In this document: positions 58,364 through 64,000 of the stretch, one piece after another | Layout: every line of letters starts with the position of its first letter | How positions within the stretch are numbered: position 1 is the first letter of the stretch | From: Actinomadura syzygii | GTDB taxonomy: Bacteria > Actinomycetota > Actinomycetes > Streptosporangiales > Streptosporangiaceae | Direction of reading: 5' to 3' | Assembly: GCF_008085905.1 (NCBI RefSeq) | Contig: NZ_VSFF01000017.1 | Location: 62,001 to 126,000 of the forward strand | DNA length: 64,000 bases | Notes under the pieces: model-generated | Seen by the model: only the letters and a program-made list of their open reading frames with translations | What the model was told of the DNA's origin: nothing | The model's database searches: none | Position numbers and translations under genes: made by a program

Positions 58364-58395
58364 GCGACGCCGCCCCCGGCGAGGGACGGCGTCGC
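58364..58395 (-). terminator. Intrinsic terminator of the ion-channel gene
   Basis: GCGACGCCG (58364-58372) pairs with CGGCGTCGC (58387-58395). On the minus strand it is followed by GGCTTTTGAC, 15 bp after the channel stop. Confidence 0.7.
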
Positions 58396-58409
58396 TCCTC
58401 GGGGCCCGG

Positions 58410-59471
58410 CTAGCCCACCTCGTGCCAGGGGATCTCGGGACGGGACGGCGCGACCACCGCGAGGGACTGGCCGCCGCGTACCCGCTCGTCCGGCGCGGCC
58501 GTCAGCCGGAACCGGGCGTTCGGACGGTGCGACTCGCCCACCGCGAGCAGGGTGCTGCCGCGGCGCAGCAGGAAGACCGCCACGTCCAGCCGGGACCACT
58601 CGCCCGCGTCGGCGGGGACGTCCACCCGGTAGAGCGTTCCATCGGTGTCCAGCGTGCTGGCGAGGTTGTGGTAGATCGCGGCGACGCCCGGGTTGCGGAT
58701 CGCGACCGCGACCACGGCCGGGTCGTCGATGTCGACCGGCTCGATGTCCGGGCCGATCAGCGCGAGCGCCTCGGTGATCTCGGCGCGCCGGCCGCCGTCG
58801 TGCACCCCCGCCAGCAGGTGGACGGACGGCTCCCCGTTCCGCCGCAGGTACGCGGACACGCCGAGCGTCACCCGGACGGTCTCGTCGTCGCTCCGGCCGA
58901 CGACCACGACCGTCCGGGCCGCCTCCAGGCAGGCGCGCTCGTAGGCGGACTCGTCGAACGCGACCACGTCGTACAGGGCGGGGTCGGGGTTCTCACCGGT
59001 CAGCTCGCCCGGCCAGAAGATCGTCACGACCGGGGTCCGCGCGAACTCCGGGTCGGCGCGGAGCTGGCCGATGACGGCCCGCAGCCCGTCCCGGTCGTAG
59101 CCGACCATCACGATGTGCCCGCGCTTATGGAGCCGCGCCTGCCCGGTCGCCCTCATGATGCGTCCCTTCCCCATCCAGAGCGTCAGCTCGGCGAACATCA
59201 CGAGCCCCGCGGTCAGCCCCGCCACGATGATCAGCACGCCGCCGATCCGCCCGCCGGTCGTCTCCGGGGACAGGTCGCCGTAGCCCGTGGTGGTGCCGCT
59301 GACGAGGAAGTACCAGACGTACTCGTCCGGCCGCTTGATCTCGGCGCCGGACGGCTCGAACACCGCGATCAGCAGCCAGCCCGCCAGGAACGCCGCGAGG
59401 AGCACGAGGGCGGGCGCGCGCCAGGACCGCCCGGTGATCCGGTTGACCAGGCGCATCAGCACGATCGGCAT
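58410..59471 (-). CDS. Potassium channel-like protein with RCK/TrkA-N domain
   Basis: 353 residues from ATG 59471; a TTG 36 bases upstream is an alternative. Membrane part: first helix APALVLLAAFLAGWLLIAVF, pore with selectivity filter SGTTTGYGDLSPET, second helix VLIIVAGLTAGLVMFAEL. Then a cytosolic Rossmann domain with GHIVMVGYDRDGLRAVIGQL (near 120) and VVVVGRSDDETVRVTLGVSAYL. A two-helix (2TM) K+ channel such as MthK/Kch-like would have this order. NAD or ligand control by the RCK domain is probable. Confidence 0.9.
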   Translation of the reverse strand: MPIVLMRLVNRITGRSWRAPALVLLAAFLAGWLLIAVFEPSGAEIKRPDEYVWYFLVSGTTTGYGDLSPETTGGRIGGVLIIVAGLTAGLVMFAELTLWMGKGRIMRATGQARLHKRGHIVMVGYDRDGLRAVIGQLRADPEFARTPVVTIFWPGELTGENPDPALYDVVAFDESAYERACLEAARTVVVVGRSDDETVRVTLGVSAYLRRNGEPSVHLLAGVHDGGRRAEITEALALIGPDIEPVDIDDPAVVAVAIRNPGVAAIYHNLASTLDTDGTLYRVDVPADAGEWSRLDVAVFLLRRGSTLLAVGESHRPNARFRLTAAPDERVRGGQSLAVVAPSRPEIPWHEVG

Positions 59472-59564
59472 CCGCGCAGCGTGCCAGCGTGCGAAATGTC
59501 GCGTCAAGCCCGAAATGCCATGGTCAGCGCGACCGAAGACGGTCAGCGCGGTGCCAGCGGGCGC

Positions 59565-59906
59565 TCAGCGGGCGGGGCCGCCGCGCAGGACGCGGCTCAG
59601 CGCCGCCGCGACCTCCGCGGACAGGTCGCCGTCGCCGGGCGCGGCGGGCGCCGCCCCCGAGCGCACGAGGTCGCCCGGGGCGGCGTCGCGGGTGTGGCCG
59701 CAGTCGCGGCACTCGACCTCGCCGAGGCGGCACACCAGCGCCGCCGAGCCGCACTCGGCGCAGCGGTCGAGCGCGTCCGCCCAGTCAAGAGCGGACTGGC
59801 AGCCGGGGCAGACCAGGACCTGCCGGTCCGCGCGGACCCCGCGCTTCCACGGGCTGGCGCCCCGGACGGGGTCCGTCTGCCGCGCCCCGCAGCGGAAGCA
59901 GGGCAT
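59565..59906 (-). CDS. Zinc-ribbon protein with three CxxC-type pairs
   Basis: 113 residues from ATG 59906. Cys pairs: MPCFRCGA, VLVCPGCQSAL, DRCAECGSAAL with VECRDCGHT, making two or three zinc ribbons. The C-terminal ~40 residues form an acidic helix (LSAEVAAALSRVL). No enzyme motif. Possibly an RNA- or DNA-associated adaptor; I recognise no named family. Lies between the channel and the peroxiredoxin on the same strand. Confidence 0.75.
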   Translation of the reverse strand: MPCFRCGARQTDPVRGASPWKRGVRADRQVLVCPGCQSALDWADALDRCAECGSAALVCRLGEVECRDCGHTRDAAPGDLVRSGAAPAAPGDGDLSAEVAAALSRVLRGGPAR

Positions 59907-59995
59907 CACACCTCCAGCGGTGCCGGGACCGGTTCCGGCCACCCCTTCCGGGGCCCGTGGGGGACGCCCCCCACGATGATCCGGTCCGATTTCGC

Positions 59996-60457
59996 TCAGA
60001 TCTCGGCGAGCGCCTTGCGGTACTCGCCGATGTCGCGTGCGTCCGGGATCGCGTTGACGACCTTCCAGCGGACCACGCCCTCGGTGTCGATGACGAAGGT
60101 GCCGCGCACGGCGAGCCCCTTGGCGTCGTCGAACACGCCGTAGCGCTGCGCCGTCCCGCCGTGCGGCCAGAAGTCGGCCAGCAGCGGGAACTGGTACTTC
60201 TCCTGCTCGGCCCAGGCGCGCAGCGCGAACATCGAGTCGACCGACACGGCGAGGACCTGCACGTCGTCCGCGTCGCCCAGCGAGGGCAGCTCGTCGCGGA
60301 CCTCGCACAGCTCGCCGGTGCAGACCCCGCTGAACGCCAGCGGGTAGAAGATCAGGACGACCTTCTTCCGGCCGCGGTAGTCCGACAGCTTCACCGGAGT
60401 GCCGTGCTGGTCCTTGAGCTCGAAGTCGGGGGCGACCTCGCCCACCTCTACCGCCAA
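59996..60457 (-). CDS. ahpE: 1-Cys peroxiredoxin (AhpE-like)
   Basis: 153 residues from TTG 60457 with GGGAGC upstream. FELKDQHGTPVKLSDYRGRKKVVLIFYPLAFSGVCTGELCEV carries the peroxidatic Cys (VCTGEL; near 45) with the Pro-x-x-x-T/S-x-x-C pattern. A second Cys (LCEV) follows four residues later. Reduces peroxides, reduced in turn by thiols such as mycothiol. Mycobacterium tuberculosis has ahpE beside a DUF3052 gene and aceE; the same order is seen here, which supports the name. Confidence 0.9.
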   Translation of the reverse strand: MAVEVGEVAPDFELKDQHGTPVKLSDYRGRKKVVLIFYPLAFSGVCTGELCEVRDELPSLGDADDVQVLAVSVDSMFALRAWAEQEKYQFPLLADFWPHGGTAQRYGVFDDAKGLAVRGTFVIDTEGVVRWKVVNAIPDARDIGEYRKALAEI

Positions 60458-60544
60458 TGCAGCTCCCGTGATCCGTCCCGCGCGCGGCGGGATGCGCCCG
60501 TCCCCCACGGGCGTGGAGGACGGGTCCAGTCTGGCACCCCGCCC

Positions 60545-60564
60545 GCGCCCGCGGTCGCGGGCGC
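60545..60564 (-). terminator. GC-rich hairpin between DUF3052 and peroxiredoxin genes
   Basis: GCGCCCGCG-gt-CGCGGGCGC, a 9-bp perfect stem in the 150-bp gap. A terminator for the DUF3052 gene is likely; no T-run. Confidence 0.45.
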
Positions 60565-60607
60565 CCCGGTCACTCGCGGACCTCGGGCGTCACCTGCCGA
60601 CCGGGCG

Positions 60608-61036
60608 TCACTTGCGAACCTTGGGCGCGACCAGCCGCGTCCCGGACCATTCCTTGGCCGCGCTGACGCTGCTGGTCTGCGACAGGCCGGCCGTCTGCGC
60701 GGCCTCGCCGATGTCGCTCGGCTCGACGTGCCCCTCCCGCCCCGCCTTCGGGGTCAGAAGCCAGATGTCGCCGCCTCCGGTGAGCGGGATCATCGCGTCG
60801 GTCAGCCCCTCGAACAGGTCGCCGTCCTCCTCGCGCCACCACAGCAGCACGACGTCGACCACGTCCTCGTAGTCCTCGTCGACGAGTTCGTTCTCGGTGA
60901 CGGCCTCGACGGATTCACGGAGCCCCTCGTCGACGTCGTCGTCGAAGCCGATCTCCTGCACCACCTGGCCCGCCTTCAGGCCGAGCCGTTCGGCCAGGCT
61001 GCGCTCAGACTGCGCCTGACCCGCGGTCGCGCTCAC
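60608..61036 (-). CDS. DUF3052 family protein
   Basis: 142 residues from GTG 61036, chosen because GGGAGGA lies 5 bases upstream; an earlier ATG at 61084 is possible. Family blocks: LAERLGLKAGQVVQEIGFDDDVDEGLRESVEAVT, DVVDVVLLWWREEDGDLFEGLTDAMIPLTGGGDIWLLTPKAGREGHVEPSDIGEAAQTAGL and SVSAAKEWSGTRLVAPKVRK. Found across Actinobacteria next to aceE, function unknown. Acidic and probably cytosolic. Confidence 0.9.
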   Translation of the reverse strand: MSATAGQAQSERSLAERLGLKAGQVVQEIGFDDDVDEGLRESVEAVTENELVDEDYEDVVDVVLLWWREEDGDLFEGLTDAMIPLTGGGDIWLLTPKAGREGHVEPSDIGEAAQTAGLSQTSSVSAAKEWSGTRLVAPKVRK

Positions 61037-61242
61037 GAAAGTCCTCCCATTGTCGCCATTCCGCACGGTGCCGTGCTTGTTCATTCCGGCCCCCGGGCCG
61101 GGTGGCCCGCCACACCTGTGCGGTGTTTGCGGGACAGTCCACACAAGTGAGGGCCCCTAGCGCAAGTGTCTTCCCGGCTTTTGGTGGCCTCATTGGTCCG
61201 ATCTCGGAGTTCTCCGGCCCTGTGCCCGGGGTTCGCTTTCGC

Positions 61243-61650
61243 TCATCCTTTGAGAAAAGACAAGCGGACTTGACGGTCCGGGTTGTCCACGTTGAGGTCG
61301 ACGAGGGCCACCGACTGCCACGTCCCGAGCGCCAGCCGGCCGCCCACGACGGGCAGCGTCGCGAACGGCGGGACGATCGCGGGCAGCACGTGCGACCGTC
61401 CGTGCCCGCGCGACCCGTGCGCGTGCCGCCAGCGGTCGTCGGCGGGCAGCAGGTCGCCGAGGGCCGCGAGCAGGTCGTCGTCGCTGCCCGACCCGAGCTC
61501 GATGAGCGCCACGCCAGCGGTGGCGTGCGGGACGAAGACGTGCAGCAGTCCGTCGCCGCCCGCCGCCGCCGCGAACCGCTCGCACTCGGCCGTGATGTCG
61601 TGCACGGCCTCGCGTCCGCCGGTGGCGACCCTGACCACGGTGCTCTCCAT
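61243..61650 (-). CDS. YjbQ/UPF0047 family protein (secondary thiamine-phosphate synthase type)
   Basis: 135 residues from ATG 61650. Signature GLLHVFVPHATAGVALIELGSG and WRHAHGSRGHGRSHVLPAIVPPFATLPVVGGRLALGTWQSVALVDLN. The paired His residues form the metal-binding-like site of YjbQ proteins, and some members show weak thiamine-phosphate-synthase activity. The biological role is unsettled. 26 bp downstream of the DUF1918 gene on the same strand. Confidence 0.9.
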   Translation of the reverse strand: MESTVVRVATGGREAVHDITAECERFAAAAGGDGLLHVFVPHATAGVALIELGSGSDDDLLAALGDLLPADDRWRHAHGSRGHGRSHVLPAIVPPFATLPVVGGRLALGTWQSVALVDLNVDNPDRQVRLSFLKG

Positions 61651-61679
61651 GCACCCGGTCTACCCGATCCGGGCCCCGC

Positions 61680-61877
61680 CTAGCGCGTGATCTCCTCGCG
61701 GGACTCGACCACCGCGTCCGGACCGGGGTAGACGAGGGTCTCGTGGCCGTCCTCGAACCGCACCACGTAGGGCGGTCCGCCGTCCGGCCCGCGCACCTCG
61801 ACGATCTCCCCCGCCCGGTCCGGCTGGCCCACGACGTTGCCGTGCACGAGCAGCCGGTCTCCGACTCGTCCGTTCAT
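61680..61877 (-). CDS. DUF1918 small protein
   Basis: 65 residues from ATG 61877 with GGGGGGAG close upstream. VGDRLLVHGNVVGQPDRAGEIVEVRGPDGGPPYVVRFEDGHETLVYPGPDAVVE is the whole SH3-like DUF1918 barrel common in actinobacteria. Function unknown. Probably forms an operon with the YjbQ gene downstream. Confidence 0.9.
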   Translation of the reverse strand: MNGRVGDRLLVHGNVVGQPDRAGEIVEVRGPDGGPPYVVRFEDGHETLVYPGPDAVVESREEITR

Positions 61878-62189
61878 CGCTCCCCCCAAGCTCGCACGTC
61901 CGCCACCGGGACGGACGGTGCCGGGCATCTGCACTTCCCAGCCTCATACGTTCCCCGCCCCCCGTCGAGGGGAATCACCCCTCCGTTCCAAGGAAGAACC
62001 GGCCGGCCGGGGGTCGGCCCCGGGCCTGACCGGGGACAATGGTTACCGGTTGGTAGAGATGCGTTAGCCGTCATAAACGGCGACGATGGATCACGTACCG
62101 AGGCGACGAACAGTCAGCCGGGGACCGAGGGCCGCCGACCCGGCGGCGGCGGTCTCACCAGCAAGGACGGTAAGGACAGAGGGGACCCC

Positions 62190-64000
62190 GTGGCTTCCGG
62201 ACGTCAACGCTTTTCGATCATCAGCGACGGCCTGCCGAGCCAGTTGCCCGACATCGACCCGGACGAGACCCGGGAGTGGCTGGAGTCGCTGGACACGGTC
62301 ATCAAGACCGAGGGCCGGGGCCGGGCCCGCTACGTGATGCTCAGGCTGCTGGAACGGGCGCGTGAGCTCCAGGTCGGCGTGCCCGGCCTGCGCAGCACTG
62401 ACTTCATCAACACGATCCCGCCGGAGCACGAACCCTGGTTCCCCGGCGACGAGCACGTGGAGCGGCGCATCCGCGCCTACATCCGGTGGAACGCGGCGAT
62501 CATGGTGTCGCGGGCGAACCGGCCCGACATCGGCGTCGGCGGGCACATCGCCACGTACGCCTCCGCCGCCTCGCTCTACGAGGTCGGCTTCAACCACTTC
62601 TTCCGCGGCAAGGACCACGGCGAGTCCGGCGACCAGGTGTTCATCCAGGGGCACGCCTCCCCCGGCATCTACGCCCGCGCCTACCTGGAGGGACGCCTCC
62701 CCGGCGACAAGCTCGACGGGTTCCGGCAGGAGCACTCGCACCCGGGCGGCGGGCTGTCGTCCTACCCGCACCCGCGGCTCATGCCGGACTTCTGGGAGTT
62801 CCCCACCGTGTCGATGGGGCTGACCGCCATCGACTCGGTGTACCAGGCCCGGTTCAACCGCTACCTCTACAACCGCAAGATCAAGGACACGTCCCGCTCG
62901 CACGTGTGGGCGTTCCTCGGCGACGGCGAGATGTCCGAGCCCGAGTCGCTCGGCGCGATCGGCCTCGCCGCCCGCGAGGAGCTCGACAACCTGACCTTCG
63001 TCGTCAACTGCAACCTCCAGCAGCTGGACGGCCCGGTCCGCGGCAACGGCAAGATCATCCAGGAGCTGGAGTCGTTCTTCCGCGGCGCGGGCTGGAACGT
63101 CATCAAGGTCATCTGGGGCCGCGACTGGGACCCGCTGCTCGCCCAGGACGTCGACGGCGTCCTCGTCAACCAGATGAACACCACCCCGGACGGCCAGTTC
63201 CAGACGTTCAGCGTCGAGTCCGGCGAGTACATCCGGGAGAAGTTCTTCGGCGCCGACCCGCGGCTGCGCAAGATCGTCCAGCACCTGTCGGACGACGAGC
63301 TGCGCAAGCTGTCGCGCGGCGGGCACGACTACCGCAAGGTGTACGCGGCGTTCAAGTCGGCCCGCGAGCACGTCGGCCAGCCGACCGTGATCCTCGCCCA
63401 CACCATCAAGGGCTGGACGCTCGGCTCCGACTTCGAGGCCCGCAACGCCACGCACCAGATGAAGAAGCTCACCAAGGCCGAGCTCAAGGAGTTCCGCGAC
63501 CGGCTCTACCTCGACATCCCCGACTCCGCGCTGGAGGGGCCGCTCCCGCCCTACTACCACCCGGGCGAGGACTCCGACGAGATCCAGTACATGCGCGAGC
63601 GCCGCGCCGCCCTGGGTGGGTTCGTACCGAGACGAGTAGTACGGGCGAAGCCGCTCAAGCTGCCCGGCGACCCGGTCTACAGCGAGCTGAAGAAGGGCTC
63701 CGGCAAGCAGAACGTCGCGACGACCATGGCGTTCGTCCGGCTGCTCAAGGACCTGATCAAGGACGAGAACATCGGCGCGCGGTTCGTCCCGATCGCCCCG
63801 GACGAGTACCGCACCTTCGGGATGGACTCGCTGTTCCCCACGTCCAAGATCTACTCGCCGCACGGGCAGACCTACGACGCCGTCGACCGCAAGCTCCTGC
63901 TCTCCTACAAGGAGTCGGAGAGCGGGCAGATGCTGCACGAGGGCATCAGCGAGGCCGGGTCGATGGCCTCGACCATCGCGGCCGGCACGGCGTACGCCAC
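62190..64000 (+). CDS. aceE: Pyruvate dehydrogenase E1 component, homodimeric type (partial, 3' end off the edge)
   Basis: Read by hand in this frame; about 603 of roughly 900 residues lie in the window. GTG 62190 has GAGGGG upstream and begins VASGRQRFSIISDGLPSQ. Thiamine-diphosphate motif GDGEMSEPESLGAIGLAAREELDNLTFVVNCNLQQLDGPVRGN (GDGx~25NN type, near 245). Earlier blocks are GGHIATYASAASLYEVGFNHFFRG and QGHASPGIYARAYLEGRLP. It oxidatively decarboxylates pyruvate and acetylates the lipoyl E2. Actinobacteria use this AceE type within a mixed pyruvate/2-oxoglutarate dehydrogenase complex. Divergent from the DUF1918 gene. Confidence 0.97.
   Translation, partial: MASGRQRFSIISDGLPSQLPDIDPDETREWLESLDTVIKTEGRGRARYVMLRLLERARELQVGVPGLRSTDFINTIPPEHEPWFPGDEHVERRIRAYIRWNAAIMVSRANRPDIGVGGHIATYASAASLYEVGFNHFFRGKDHGESGDQVFIQGHASPGIYARAYLEGRLPGDKLDGFRQEHSHPGGGLSSYPHPRLMPDFWEFPTVSMGLTAIDSVYQARFNRYLYNRKIKDTSRSHVWAFLGDGEMSEPESLGAIGLAAREELDNLTFVVNCNLQQLDGPVRGNGKIIQELESFFRGAGWNVIKVIWGRDWDPLLAQDVDGVLVNQMNTTPDGQFQTFSVESGEYIREKFFGADPRLRKIVQHLSDDELRKLSRGGHDYRKVYAAFKSAREHVGQPTVILAHTIKGWTLGSDFEARNATHQMKKLTKAELKEFRDRLYLDIPDSALEGPLPPYYHPGEDSDEIQYMRERRAALGGFVPRRVVRAKPLKLPGDPVYSELKKGSGKQNVATTMAFVRLLKDLIKDENIGARFVPIAPDEYRTFGMDSLFPTSKIYSPHGQTYDAVDRKLLLSYKESESGQMLHEGISEAGSMASTIAAGTAYA

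Overview
The window is high-GC actinobacterial chromosome. GlnII-type glutamine synthetase, the ahpE-like / DUF3052 / aceE neighbourhood, frequent GTG and TTG starts, and a pSAM2-like integrated element fit a filamentous actinomycete. Actinomadura or a relative is my guess, but the genus is inferred and not proven.

Region 1 (1-12.0 kb, minus strand): a translationally coupled lipid/polyketide operon with start/stop overlaps at every junction. Order of transcription is a 2,168-residue PfaD-like/KS/AT/KR protein, a 1,424-residue KS/AT/DH/PPTase-like protein, a free acyl carrier protein, and a GT1 glycosyltransferase that runs off the left edge. It resembles the polyunsaturated-fatty-acid (Pfa) synthase type. 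Both AT domains have Gly where the nucleophilic Ser should be. The first protein also has Gly for the KS cysteine and His for the KR tyrosine, and it carries no ACP.

Region 2 (12.3-27.2 kb): a divergent RelA/SpoT-like protein, a universal stress protein, a membrane protein, GlnII with a possible GlnR site, a secreted beta-helix protein, and a membrane protein plus small helical protein that share an unusual Gly/Asn/Gln-rich motif. These are followed by a DUF899 protein, a methyltransferase, a secreted collagen-like protein, and a 1,441-residue STAND-type NTPase with 14 WD40 repeats.

Region 3 (27,360-40,379): an integrated actinomycete integrative and conjugative element (AICE) bounded by perfect 44-bp repeats. 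The right repeat is the 3' part of a complete tRNA-Val(TAC); the left one is the displaced host end. The backbone is GntR (KorSA-like) regulator, Pra-like activator, FtsK/TraSA-like translocase, RepSA-like initiator and tyrosine integrase. Accessory genes are two HAD phosphatases, an XRE-TPR regulator with an RsbW-like ATPase, two tandem BldC-like proteins, and an unrecognised 319-residue protein of lower GC content.

Region 4 (40.4-47.9 kb): aldehyde dehydrogenase with AraC regulator, SnoaL-like protein, geranylgeranyl-reductase-type flavoprotein, CBS protein, PAC2 protein, a 58-residue membrane protein, and a saccharopine-dehydrogenase-like reductase.

Region 5 (47.9-58.3 kb): a carbohydrate uptake and catabolic locus. 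It has an ABC importer (binding lipoprotein and two permeases, no ATPase gene), and a plus-strand operon of Zn-alcohol dehydrogenase, MBL hydrolase, SDR, GH4 glycosidase and amidohydrolase. An FAD-linked oxidase and an IclR regulator complete it. Three paired palindromic operators lie at the three promoters, so the locus looks like one IclR regulon.

Region 6 (58.4-64 kb): potassium channel with RCK domain, zinc-ribbon protein, 1-Cys peroxiredoxin, DUF3052, YjbQ, DUF1918, and the start of aceE, which is cut by the right edge.
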